Source: Escherichia sp. E4742
Lineage (GTDB): Bacteria; Pseudomonadota; Gammaproteobacteria; Enterobacterales; Enterobacteriaceae
Assembly: GCF_005843885.1 (NCBI RefSeq)
Contig: NZ_CP040443.1
Span: forward strand, 2,418,001-2,482,000
Direction: 5' to 3'
Length of the DNA stretch: 64,000 nt
Shown: positions 32,162 through 40,142 of the stretch, in pieces
How the letters are laid out: every line of letters begins with the position of its first letter
Position numbering within the stretch: the first letter of the stretch is position 1
Translations under genes and position numbers: made by a program
The notes under the pieces: model-generated
The model's database searches: none
Seen by the model: the letters and a program-made list of their open reading frames with translations, nothing else
What the model was told of the DNA's origin: nothing

Positions 32162-32189
32162 ACTATATTTGAAGTGATTTATAACGCAA
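32162..32189 (-). promoter_or_regulatory. Candidate promoter of the glycosyltransferase gene
   Basis: On the minus strand, TTGCGT (32189-32184), a 16-base spacer and TATAGT (32167-32162) lie about 100 bases upstream of the ATG at 32062. No ops/RfaH element (GGCGGTAGC) is visible, unlike native waa operons. The 32063-32300 stretch is otherwise AT-rich and holds no gene I can support. Confidence 0.5.
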
Positions 32190-32309
32190 TATATTTATGT
32201 TTAAAAATCGCTTCTTATTCTTCACGTGAATGTTTTGTTTGGGATAATATTTTTTATAAATACGTTATAGCCTAATTATAAATAGCCAAGCGGAATAGTT
32301 CTCCATTTT

Positions 32310-32395
32310 CGGTCAGCCCTTTCGGGGTAAGGCGCAGAGGCCATTCTCTCTGTCTGACCGTGCTTGCATCGGGGAGGTGTACATATAAGCTATTT
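32310..32395. ncRNA. Possible structured RNA between the tail operon and the glycosyltransferase gene
   Basis: CGGTCAG (32310-32316) pairs with CTGACCG (32353-32359), and inside are further pairable stretches (CCCTTTCGGGG; GGCGCAGAGGCC). GC content jumps above the AT-rich flanks. No reading frame fits. It could be a phage-type small antisense RNA or an mRNA leader; strand and function are undetermined. Confidence 0.35.
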
Positions 32396-32409
32396 AGAGT
32401 ATATAAGGA

Positions 32410-32430
32410 ACCGGGCATTGTGCCCGGTGT
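32410..32430 (-). terminator. Likely terminator of the tail operon
   Basis: ACCGGGCA-TTG-TGCCCGGT is an 8-bp perfect stem just after the last gene of the leftward operon (stop at 32434). The tail TTCCTTATAT on the minus strand is only moderately U-rich. Its stem shares ACCGGGC with the terminator at 30834. Confidence 0.6.
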
Positions 32431-32433
32431 TAT

Positions 32434-32889
32434 TTACGGATGGGATTGCCAGCTACTTACTAAGGCATACAAGTGATTTGGTGAGTATCGCCAGCTATCT
32501 TTTAATTGCAGGAATTCAGCACAAAACTCACTGCAAAACAGGCGATCGCGCTGTTCTTTATTGCCGGTGATAATTCCTAAGGCTCCGCGCCAGTCATAGC
32601 GTTTGCCATCATGTTTACGGAAAAAAGCTTCCACATCCTGAAGATTGGCCTGGAGCGGTAGCATATCCCACTTGTCTGGAGGTAATGGCATTATCTTTCC
32701 CCGAACGCCTCGATCGCGCAGAGATGCGGAGTAACAAAGGTAACTCTTTTCGCCATGTACTACGGCTAATTCACAGTGGGAATAACTACCACGTGTGATT
32801 TTGCGTGTAAGCCAGTCAGCCAGTCTCGCAATACCCCGGTGCTCTGTTCGGCCCTTATAACAAGCGAGCCAGACAGTGGTTTTACTCAT
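32434..32889 (-). CDS. Papain-fold (NlpC/P60-like) hydrolase, last gene of the tail operon
   Basis: A 151-residue protein that looks like a permuted NlpC/P60-type papain-fold hydrolase: a conserved His in GSYSHCELAVVHG (about 35-47), Cys in RLFCSEFCAEFL (about 115-126), and the KRYDWRGALG segment typical of this fold. It has no signal peptide or membrane segment. The ATG overlaps the preceding DUF4376 gene stop by 4 bases. Whether it cleaves peptidoglycan, another peptide or a lipid bond cannot be told. It could be a lysis factor or baseplate-linked enzyme. Confidence 0.7.
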   Translation of the reverse strand: MSKTTVWLACYKGRTEHRGIARLADWLTRKITRGSYSHCELAVVHGEKSYLCYSASLRDRGVRGKIMPLPPDKWDMLPLQANLQDVEAFFRKHDGKRYDWRGALGIITGNKEQRDRLFCSEFCAEFLQLKDSWRYSPNHLYALVSSWQSHP

Positions 32890-33491
32890 GGTTGCCAGCC
32901 TGTGGAGTAATCGTAGTCGAGCACCGCCTGAATATCGTCCAGAGCTTCCACTGCTGCGATATGGCGCTGGGCGTTGGCGAACAAGCGCATATCGTGATCC
33001 ATTGTTACCGATTCAAACTGGGCAGCGATTTCGTTGGTTAACTCGATCAGACCGTGGTTTTTGGTCTGCCACATTAAACCTGCCGGGATCTGCTTCGCCA
33101 GGCCCATTTTGGTTAACGACATCTGCTGGATACGGCTGTTTGTATCACTGTGGAAGTGATGGTTATTGATGATGATGTAGTCTACCGTTATTTCATCTCG
33201 TCGATTTTTTATTTCCTGTGTAACCTGGGTCTTGGTATTCTCTAGTGCAATGGTAAATAACGTTTTGTCATATACCCATTTATCATTCTCTAAGATATAA
33301 AAGTTATCCGGAGGTGGTGTGGTGATAATTTTGAATGGGTCAAGACATATCCAGCAGATATTATCCTTTAATTTCCATTGCTCATCATTTACTGGTATTA
33401 CCGAGTCCAGTAACACAACATTTAATAAAGAATCGTCTATCCAGTCAATAACTTCAAAAGTTACTGGATTGTAATATGCATATTGTGTCAT
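32886..33491 (-). CDS. Tail-fibre-associated protein with C-terminal DUF4376 domain
   Basis: A 201-residue protein directly after the tail fibre gene, the usual place of tail fibre assembly/chaperone genes. The N-terminal part (MTQYAYYNPVTFEVIDWID) resembles other fibre accessory proteins. The C-terminal part (about 90-200, NRRDEITVDYIIINNHHFHSD... GLMWQTKNHGLIELTN) is DUF4376-like, common in Myoviridae-type prophage fibre modules. Inferred role: folding, attachment or receptor binding of the fibre. It has four-base overlap with the downstream hydrolase gene. Confidence 0.75.
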   Translation of the reverse strand: MTQYAYYNPVTFEVIDWIDDSLLNVVLLDSVIPVNDEQWKLKDNICWICLDPFKIITTPPPDNFYILENDKWVYDKTLFTIALENTKTQVTQEIKNRRDEITVDYIIINNHHFHSDTNSRIQQMSLTKMGLAKQIPAGLMWQTKNHGLIELTNEIAAQFESVTMDHDMRLFANAQRHIAAVEALDDIQAVLDYDYSTGWQP

Positions 33492-33495
33492 ATTT

Positions 33496-35049
33496 TCACC
33501 ATGATATTTTTACAAAGCCATCTGAGCCGCGTCCGCCGGAAAAAGATGCTGATGTTTGATTATTTGCTGCACTACCACCAGCACCACCGGCACCATAACC
33601 AACGGCATTACCTCCGTTAGAAAGGGCTAAACCAATCCCCCCTAGGCCATATAGTGAATTCATTCCATTCCCACCAGGAGCAGAGTGTTGGTCAACCATG
33701 GTATTCCCACTACCGTTTCCACCTGTTCCCCCGTAAGCTACGCTGTCAGCAAATGATGAGTTCCCGCCTTGCATGCCATCTGAGGCATGAACATTCCAAA
33801 GAATACCTCCAGTTGATCCCATCTTTGATTCTAATTTTCCCCCTTGACCACCTACACCTCCCGCTCCGACAGTGACAGCGTAATTTGTTCCTGGAATGAC
33901 TGTGACTATTGATAATTTTGTTTCTCCGCATTGACCGCCAAAACCCTGCGTACTATATGGAAAACCAGAGTTGCCTTTTGCGTATCCACCGCCACCGCCA
34001 CCGCCTCCGCCACCGAGCATTTCTATAAAAAGTAAGGACACCCCATCAGGAACAGTAAACGTTCCATTGGTGGTAAAGAACTGGATGTGAGAATTCGTTG
34101 ACCTACTATATGCAGCATTAGCCTTATCTATTGCCGCCTTCACCGCGCTCGGTGTCGCCGCCTCCGTCGTACTGTTGCTATCCGTCGCGTTATTAAGCTT
34201 CACAATCCCTTTTTGTGTCAGGGTACCATCCGGAACACCCGTAATCTGTCCCCAGGGATGCGTATGACTACCCGCAGCTTTACTATTCGCCAGGTCATAC
34301 GCCGCCTTAACCGCGCTCGGTGTTGCCGCCTCTGTCGTGCTGTTGCTATTGGTTGCGTTATTAAGCTTCACAATCCCTTTTTGCGTCAGCGTACTATCTG
34401 GTATATCAGTAATCTGACTCCAGGTATGACGATGATTTCGAGCCTCAATCATTGCCGCTTTCACCGCTTTTGGCGTAGCCGCTTTGGTTTCGTCATCACT
34501 GTCAGTGGCGTTACTCAACTGTGTAAAGCCTTTTTGCGTTAACGTAGCATCAGGATGATTAGTCGAACGCTCATGTTCATCCAGTTGTGAATCAACATAA
34601 TCCCGTGTTGCCAGTACAATACTGGGGTCAACGGTGAGTGTTACCGCAGCCGTGTTGGACACTTCCATAATGAGACGAATGCAAACTTGCTTACCGCAGC
34701 CGCCGGGTAATAGCGGTTTATACGATTCCGGGAATTTACCGATAGCGATCAATTCACCATCAGTATCATAAACGCCAACTTCACGTACATACCAGCCGCC
34801 GATATTTTCGGGCAGCACGAGTTCCGCAATTAACCAGTTAGGGTTATTTGGTGCAACTGTTAATGTATTTAAATCACCGCGCCATACTTCATGGCGTAAT
34901 TTAGTTTGGCTGACGGTGGGTTCATAATATTGTCCTCCGCTGTCGCCAACAGCCATTTTTTGTAGATGAAGCTGTTTTTTATCCGCCAGAGCATTGGCAA
35001 TTTTTGCCATTCCCCTGTCGGTGAGTAGAGTATAAAACTCATTATCCAT
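33496..35049 (-). CDS. Tail fibre protein (P2 H-like) with glycine-rich tip domain
   Basis: A 517-residue fibre protein. Residues 1-150 are the P2-H/Mu-S type baseplate-attachment domain (YTLLTDRGMAKIANAL, GGWYVREVGVYD). Residues 165-315 hold three phage tail collar-like repeats (TQKGIVKLNNAT, ATPSAVKAA). Residues 320-517 are glycine-rich (a run of nine Gly near 346, then GGTGGNGSG, GYGAGGAGG) and end in DGFVKISW. This resembles glycine-rich adhesin tips such as the poly-glycine-II sandwich of T-even-like gp38. It is expected to decide target specificity. No invertase or crossover site is seen nearby. Confidence 0.9.
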   Translation of the reverse strand: MDNEFYTLLTDRGMAKIANALADKKQLHLQKMAVGDSGGQYYEPTVSQTKLRHEVWRGDLNTLTVAPNNPNWLIAELVLPENIGGWYVREVGVYDTDGELIAIGKFPESYKPLLPGGCGKQVCIRLIMEVSNTAAVTLTVDPSIVLATRDYVDSQLDEHERSTNHPDATLTQKGFTQLSNATDSDDETKAATPKAVKAAMIEARNHRHTWSQITDIPDSTLTQKGIVKLNNATNSNSTTEAATPSAVKAAYDLANSKAAGSHTHPWGQITGVPDGTLTQKGIVKLNNATDSNSTTEAATPSAVKAAIDKANAAYSRSTNSHIQFFTTNGTFTVPDGVSLLFIEMLGGGGGGGGGGYAKGNSGFPYSTQGFGGQCGETKLSIVTVIPGTNYAVTVGAGGVGGQGGKLESKMGSTGGILWNVHASDGMQGGNSSFADSVAYGGTGGNGSGNTMVDQHSAPGGNGMNSLYGLGGIGLALSNGGNAVGYGAGGAGGSAANNQTSASFSGGRGSDGFVKISW

Positions 35050-35051
35050 AA

Positions 35052-35684
35052 TTACTCCGGGTAAATAGATGTAATTTCAAGGCTCCATTGCCCTGTTCCG
35101 TAATAAATCGATGTGTTGTGCTGTACTTCCCGTATCTGGAAAGGTAAAACCGTCGTCAGTTCACCACCATAAAGTGCACAGCCAATAACAGGAATAGCAC
35201 TTTGGTTAATGATCCAGACGATTAATGCTTCCAGTTTTGAACGTGTGTTTTTATATTCATGAATGAGTTCTACCAAATCATTGAAAAGGTTTTCATCCAT
35301 ACCTTTATCCACCAGCTCTATATCCACCTTAAAAAAATAAGCCCTTCCCCCATATTCAAACCATTCTGAAATAGTTCCGGGTAATGAGAGTATTTCCAGC
35401 ACCCGCCGCACCGCCCAAATTGTTCCTTTATATTTATGCAGTTCAATGGCTTGTTTAATTAACTCGCGTTTCTCCCGCTCATCGGTGGTAAATAACCAAC
35501 CTTCCAGCCCCTGAACGTGAAATTGTTCTGCAAGGGCTGGTAATGCCGAAGCATCAACCAGGTCGACCAGATAAACCATCAACGCCGTCAGATCGAGTTG
35601 GGCAAAACGCTCGGCGGCGATGTTTGCCAGAATGGAAAAACGCTCATCGCTGGCAAGCGGCGGCGGTGGCAGCAATTTATCCAT
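35052..35684 (-). CDS. Baseplate protein I (P2 gpI-like)
   Basis: A 210-residue P2 gpI-family wedge protein (MDKLLPPPPLASDERFSILANIAAERF... DLVDASALPALAEQFHVQGLEGW). ATG 35684 follows GGAG at 7 bases; the longer reading begins with TTG and lacks a site. It overlaps the J gene by 8 bases and ends 2 bases before the fibre gene. It links baseplate wedges and fibres in P2-like tails. Confidence 0.92.
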   Translation of the reverse strand: MDKLLPPPPLASDERFSILANIAAERFAQLDLTALMVYLVDLVDASALPALAEQFHVQGLEGWLFTTDEREKRELIKQAIELHKYKGTIWAVRRVLEILSLPGTISEWFEYGGRAYFFKVDIELVDKGMDENLFNDLVELIHEYKNTRSKLEALIVWIINQSAIPVIGCALYGGELTTVLPFQIREVQHNTSIYYGTGQWSLEITSIYPE

Positions 35685-36792
35685 CGCTGACTCCGGCAAT
35701 CGTGACGTCTATTGCGGTGCATTCCGCCCACTCATGCGCCTGCAAAATACGTTTTGTAGGCATATTCAGCGCAACGTCATAGACGCCATCGACCTGTAAC
35801 ACTTTGATTATCTGGTTTGGCACAATGTCCTGCCCCAGATGTTTCTGCCGCTGTTGCGTCCAGAGGCTAATCGCTTTACGCGCCGCAGCCAGCGTTGTCT
35901 CCTGATCGGCGGTGGTAAACAGCATTAGCTGCGCACGGATCTCATACGGCACTCGAAGAGCGCATTTCGCACTCACTTTGTCGGTCAGCGGACGTTTTTT
36001 CTCCTTGCTAACCTCCTGTTCAATTTGCGCGAGCAGTTCCACTCCCGGCAGACCATTCAGCGTTAGCGGGTAGATCTCCACGCAGCCTTCTGGCAATCCC
36101 TCGTCCGGCCCCAGTACTGAAACGTCAATAATCGACTGGCTAACAGAAAGCGTATGGAAGCGGTATGCGCCATAGCTGCCCGCATTACTAAAGCTTTCTG
36201 GTGCCAGTTGGATACGCTGGCGCAATGCGTCATCGCTCTCTTCACCGCAGCCGCCCGTTGACGCAGTCAGGTTGGTTACGTTGATGTCATAATGACCAAT
36301 CCTGTCGACCAGTGCGCTAATTTGTGCAGGCTGCCAGCCGTTACCCTGTTCACCTGCTGCGAGGCTGGTGGCAGGAACGGCGATATGCAAACTCCTGGCC
36401 GGAAGCAGAACATCTTCATCGGTGGCGAACATCACGCTATCAGAGGCACTGGCCCGCGTCCCCTGGGGAATCAGGATATTGCTGGTATACGCACTGACGA
36501 CCGAAAACTGCAACGTCGTTTTTGCCGGTTGTGCAGGCAAACGGTGAACGCCCACCAGCTCCCCTAAATAATCCAGCATTGGCGCGCGGGAATACGCGAC
36601 CAGGTTTTGTTTCGCCGCTTCCTGAATGGCGATGCGTACAAGGTTTTCACGATAGGCAAACAGGTCGATGAGCAACCGCTCAGCCTGTGCAGGATAGAGT
36701 TTTTTACCGCTGGCATCTTCGTATTGCGCAATCATCTCACTGGTAATTTGCGCTGGATCGCGGTCAATAAAATTGGGTTCGGCTATCGCCAT
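35677..36792 (-). CDS. Baseplate protein J (P2 gpJ-like)
   Basis: A 371-residue gpJ-type baseplate wedge protein, related to T4 gp6: IAEPNFIDRDPAQITSEMIAQYE at the start, PMLDYLGELVGVHRLPAQPA (about 71-90), and TGGCGEESDDALRQRI. Length is larger than P2 gpJ (about 300) through an inserted central segment. It overlaps W by 10 bases and I by 8 bases. Confidence 0.93.
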   Translation of the reverse strand: MAIAEPNFIDRDPAQITSEMIAQYEDASGKKLYPAQAERLLIDLFAYRENLVRIAIQEAAKQNLVAYSRAPMLDYLGELVGVHRLPAQPAKTTLQFSVVSAYTSNILIPQGTRASASDSVMFATDEDVLLPARSLHIAVPATSLAAGEQGNGWQPAQISALVDRIGHYDINVTNLTASTGGCGEESDDALRQRIQLAPESFSNAGSYGAYRFHTLSVSQSIIDVSVLGPDEGLPEGCVEIYPLTLNGLPGVELLAQIEQEVSKEKKRPLTDKVSAKCALRVPYEIRAQLMLFTTADQETTLAAARKAISLWTQQRQKHLGQDIVPNQIIKVLQVDGVYDVALNMPTKRILQAHEWAECTAIDVTIAGVSDG

Positions 36793-37142
36793 AACACCTC
36801 CGTTGAGTTGATTACGCCGTCAGCGGCGCGCCATTGCACACGTAACGTCAGATGTTCACCGTCGATTACAGGTGTCACCTTCAGCAACCGACAGCGCGGT
36901 TCCCACTGGCGAATGGCTTCCACCGACTCCCGTACCACATGCGGGATTGCCCGCTCGATGGGGTAATCGATGTAGTGCCACAAATTGCTGCCAAACAGCG
37001 GTCTGTGGGGATCACTGCCGCGCGGTGTACGCAGAATGATGTGTATTGCCTGGTGAATATCATCCAGTCCGCAGACGTATTTTTCAGGCCGCTGCAAGGC
37101 CGGTTGCCAGTGCAGCGTTGAGGGTCGTGTTTTTGTGTTCAT
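36783..37142 (-). CDS. Baseplate protein W (P2 gpW / T4 gp25-like)
   Basis: A 119-residue gp25-like lysozyme-superfamily baseplate protein: ILRTPRGSDPHRPLFGSNLW and DYPIERAIPHVV are the family signature. It holds the tail sheath to the baseplate in contractile tails. It is the first gene after an internal terminator, so its promoter may be separate. The ribosome site is weak (AGGGCG 14 bases from the ATG). Confidence 0.92.
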   Translation of the reverse strand: MNTKTRPSTLHWQPALQRPEKYVCGLDDIHQAIHIILRTPRGSDPHRPLFGSNLWHYIDYPIERAIPHVVRESVEAIRQWEPRCRLLKVTPVIDGEHLTLRVQWRAADGVINSTEVLWR

Positions 37143-37205
37143 GAGGGTATTTTCGCCCTGAACGGGCTGCGGGGATATTAAAGCGATTTAGAAAACTGAT
37201 TGATT

Positions 37206-37235
37206 AAAAAGAGAAAACCCGCCATCAGGCGGGTT
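37206..37235 (-). terminator. Factor-independent terminator inside the tail gene cluster
   Basis: On the minus strand, AACCCGCC-TGAT-GGCGGGTT is followed by TTCTCTTTTT. It comes 5 bases after the gpV stop and about 64 bases before W. It would split the cluster into an upstream unit (holin to V) and a downstream unit (W to hydrolase) unless read through. Confidence 0.85.
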
Positions 37236-37240
37236 AAACG

Positions 37241-37942
37241 TCAGTGTGAATGGTGGTTGGAGTTGCCACCGCTGTCCTGCAATGCGCCGCTGGCCTGAAC
37301 GTTGCCGATCACGTTGACATTGCCAGTTATTGTGGCGGCGTTACCGATGCCTCCACTTCCTGCCATCCCGCCAAGCCAGGTGAGTTTTTTCATTACCGTC
37401 ACGTTACCAGTAAAGGTGCTCATGGGCGCATCTACCGTCACTGCTGCCGCTTTAACATCGACCTTAGTGGCGTCGATGCTGACATCGGTCGCTTTAACAT
37501 CGACAGTATCGGAAGTCACGATGACCTGTTGGGCTTTAATCTCAACGTTGGGCGATGTCAGGCTGGTACGGTCGATAACCTCAATCACGATTTTCTCGAT
37601 ACCGCCGTTAATCGTCAGCTGGTGCGTGCTGCGGTCATATTCAAACGCTGCGCCATCAGAAAACTGGACGTAACGTTTATCGCGCGAGGCCACAGGCGCG
37701 GTGTCAACCGTAGAATAAACTGCGCCCAGCACCACGCCATCTTCACCGTTATTGTCCAGCAGAACTTCCACTTGCTCGCCCATATCCGGTAGCCAGTAGT
37801 CTTTATTGTCCTGGGAATTGCGTTGAAGTACCGCAAGCCAGTTGCTCTTCAGATTGTCACACTCCGGAAGCGTGACTCGCACCCGAACGCTGGTTTCGTC
37901 AATATCGCTGATAATCCCCGTTTGCCGGGTTACTCCTTTCAT
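37241..37942 (-). CDS. Baseplate spike protein V (P2 gpV-like)
   Basis: The 233-residue membrane-piercing spike. The N-terminal OB-fold (about 1-110: QTGIISDIDETSVRVRVTLPECDNLKSNWL, YWLPDMGEQVEVLLD) is followed by a beta-helix rich in V/T repeats (VIVTSDTVDVKATDVSIDATKV). The end NSNHHSH gives an H-x-H type tip expected to bind iron, as in P2 gpV. The protein would sit at the end of the tube and puncture the outer membrane on contraction. Confidence 0.92.
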   Translation of the reverse strand: MKGVTRQTGIISDIDETSVRVRVTLPECDNLKSNWLAVLQRNSQDNKDYWLPDMGEQVEVLLDNNGEDGVVLGAVYSTVDTAPVASRDKRYVQFSDGAAFEYDRSTHQLTINGGIEKIVIEVIDRTSLTSPNVEIKAQQVIVTSDTVDVKATDVSIDATKVDVKAAAVTVDAPMSTFTGNVTVMKKLTWLGGMAGSGGIGNAATITGNVNVIGNVQASGALQDSGGNSNHHSH

Positions 37943-37951
37943 ATTTCCTCC

Positions 37952-38992
37952 TTACTGGCTGGTCGCTGGCCCGCGCGACACGTCGATTTCAGTGGTATAG
38001 CCGCTGCGCACAAAACTGTGAGTCGATTTATCAATCAGCCACTGACCGGAAAGCACGCCAAAATCGGTCAGTTCAATTTTATTGCCCGCCGTCAGATCCG
38101 GGCAGCCCATCATTGTGAGCGTTCCGGTTTGCTGATATTCGTTGTGGCTGTCGAGTGCAGCGTTGGCCTTTGCCTGTGCTGCGCCAACGTCCGTCGCCCG
38201 ACTGTTCAGTTTTAGCGTGTCGGCACTGGTGCCGACTCCACGGGCAGACGGTTTTTGCTGGCTGTCGTGAGTGTAGATAACCAGTTCTTTTTTCTTACTA
38301 TTTTGATGCTGTACGGTGGCGTTTTTGTAGATACGGTTAATGGTATCTTTGAAGGTGAAATGCGAAACGTCTTTGCGGTTGATCTTTTTAACCGACGCCA
38401 GGCAGCGCAGCGTGGGTAAATGCGAAAAAATCAGCTCTTTGGTGCTCACCTTTACTGCATAGCCATATTCGCAGGCCAGGCGCTTGAGAAATCCAACATC
38501 GGTTTCGCCGTACTGTGTCACCCGGTCAATCGTCAGCGGCTCGATTTTGCCCACCAGCTTTAGGCCGTGAGTTTGTGCGATACGGCTGGCGATAGCCGAA
38601 AGCGTCGTTTCTTCAAAACCCTGGCTGTTACGGGTGCGCAGCGCCTGATTGACGGAAGTGGCGATGCCATCAATATTTACCGTAGAAGGTGGCGCTGAAA
38701 TGTCGATTTTATCAATAATATACTGACCACAATCGAGCAGCTTTTCCCCCTGATAACCCATATGCAGCGCCAGCGTATCGCCTTTGCCGGGATACCACTC
38801 TTTTATCCAGCGTCCATCAGTGTCATCCAGTGTAATTGCGATGGTATCTGACTCGTTTTTGATGCTGTCGTGGTAACTGATGCTGGTGACATAGGGTGTG
38901 ATGTCATAAGTGATATCTTTATGCCCATACCAGAGGGTAAAAATGGGCGTGAGTGTGGCAAAGACGCCACCAGTTACGCTTATCTCAGCCAT
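37952..38992 (-). CDS. Baseplate hub protein D (P2 gpD-like)
   Basis: A 346-residue gpD/T4 gp27-like hub (late control D family): FTLWYGHKDITYDITPYVTSISYHDS, YPGKGDTLALHMGYQGEKL, and TDVGFLKRLACEYGYAVKV are typical. It joins the tube to the spike V. It overlaps X by 13 bases and ends 10 bases before V. Confidence 0.94.
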   Translation of the reverse strand: MAEISVTGGVFATLTPIFTLWYGHKDITYDITPYVTSISYHDSIKNESDTIAITLDDTDGRWIKEWYPGKGDTLALHMGYQGEKLLDCGQYIIDKIDISAPPSTVNIDGIATSVNQALRTRNSQGFEETTLSAIASRIAQTHGLKLVGKIEPLTIDRVTQYGETDVGFLKRLACEYGYAVKVSTKELIFSHLPTLRCLASVKKINRKDVSHFTFKDTINRIYKNATVQHQNSKKKELVIYTHDSQQKPSARGVGTSADTLKLNSRATDVGAAQAKANAALDSHNEYQQTGTLTMMGCPDLTAGNKIELTDFGVLSGQWLIDKSTHSFVRSGYTTEIDVSRGPATSQ

Positions 38993-39189
38993 GGTGGGAT
39001 CTCCGATAAGGTTTTATTGACGGAAATGACCGGAATAATGAGCTGAATACCGGAAGGCAGCACCGGGTAAATGGCGACATGTGGATTGGCGGCGATTATG
39101 CGTTCATAAGCCAGCGCATCACCGTAGTAATGCCATGCCAGATTATCCCAGCGTTCGCTGTCGGTGGTGATATGTTCAAGGTATCGCAT
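38980..39189 (-). CDS. Tail protein X (P2 gpX-like, LysM fold)
   Basis: A 69-residue gpX-family protein with the small LysM-like signature (SERWDNLAWHYYGDALAYERIIAANPH). ATG 39189 follows GAGGAGCTGGTG and overlaps the U stop (ATGA); an upstream GTG at 39192 is possible. It is a tail assembly protein at the baseplate hub. Confidence 0.9.
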   Translation of the reverse strand: MRYLEHITTDSERWDNLAWHYYGDALAYERIIAANPHVAIYPVLPSGIQLIIPVISVNKTLSEIPPWLR

Positions 39190-40142
39190 CACCAGCTCCT
39201 CGTAATGGTCGCGGCAGCAAACTGGCTCACTGTGGGAGTGGTTTGTTGTACCGTTGTTCGTGCCTGATCAACCAACGTTGCGGCTTTATCGAACGTCGCT
39301 TGGGCGATGCCGCTGGTAATGTCGTCGAAAAGCGCCTGAGCATGGTCAACCAGCGTACTGGCGTCATTGGCGCAGTCCCGGATACCTGGCATGTTACCCA
39401 GTAAAGCTTTAATCTGCGCCGACAACGCTTTTGGGAGTCCTGCCAGCGTTTGCAGATCCGTTGGCTGTTTAAACAGGGTTTCGATGGCGTCGATTGTCTT
39501 TTTCAATGACGTAATTATCTTTTCACACTTTTCTTTTAACGCTTTGGCCTCTTTAATCATTGCTTTCACTTTTGCCACCGTTTTTTTAATATCTTCAATG
39601 GCTTGTGTCAGTTCATCCAGCATCTCTTTGGCCTTACGCATACCTTCTTCAATGGCGTTTAATATCTGATCAAACCAGGACTCCACCATGTCGGGAAAAT
39701 TGCTCGCCTTTTCCTCAATGTTAGGCTCCTGGGTGGTAATCGCCGGAGGTAAAAGTGGATTTTTAGGATCGCCGGTGTACTCCTGGAGCGACATCGTTCC
39801 GTTTTGGGCAATCACATTGCCCCAGGGATCGGTGTGCTGGTGGGTGGCGGTTAGCTCTGTAATTACAAACCAGCCGCGATAATCGCCATTGCCAAATACC
39901 AGTGCCATCGCCTTGTGAGCAAGCATGGCTTCACGCAGTCGATTCAGCTCTGTTGTGGGCTGGCAAAACTGGCTGTGCAGGGAAAATTCCAGCGCCAGTA
40001 TATCCAGCTTATCGCCAATAAACTGCACGCCGGGCTTGCCTTCTATACGGGCATGTGTGGCGTAATCCACGCCCATTGTGCTTTTAAAGCCGTCCCAGAA
40101 TGTGACAACCTTAAATTCAATCTCTCCTAAAACGGCATACAT
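39189..40142 (-). CDS. Tail protein U (P2 gpU-like) with long helical extension
   Basis: Residues 1-130 match the gpU family (LGEIEFKVVTFWDGFKSTMG, GKPGVQFIGDKLDILALEFSLHSQF). Residues 160-317 form a lysine/glutamate-rich helical or coiled-coil extension (KEMLDELTQAIEDIKKTVAKV). P2 gpU is only about 159 residues, so this protein is twice as long. Its ATG overlaps the tape measure stop. Confidence 0.88.
   Translation of the reverse strand: MYAVLGEIEFKVVTFWDGFKSTMGVDYATHARIEGKPGVQFIGDKLDILALEFSLHSQFCQPTTELNRLREAMLAHKAMALVFGNGDYRGWFVITELTATHQHTDPWGNVIAQNGTMSLQEYTGDPKNPLLPPAITTQEPNIEEKASNFPDMVESWFDQILNAIEEGMRKAKEMLDELTQAIEDIKKTVAKVKAMIKEAKALKEKCEKIITSLKKTIDAIETLFKQPTDLQTLAGLPKALSAQIKALLGNMPGIRDCANDASTLVDHAQALFDDITSGIAQATFDKAATLVDQARTTVQQTTPTVSQFAAATITRSW

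Noticed and set aside
32063..32300. Looked for an ops/RfaH or JUMPstart element before the LPS glycosyltransferase
   Set aside because: GGCGGTAGC is absent; the gene seems to use an ordinary promoter.
33490..35050. Looked for an invertible fibre segment (gix/hix-like sites and a Gin-type invertase)
   Set aside because: No invertase gene and no matching 26-bp crossover sites were found around the fibre gene.
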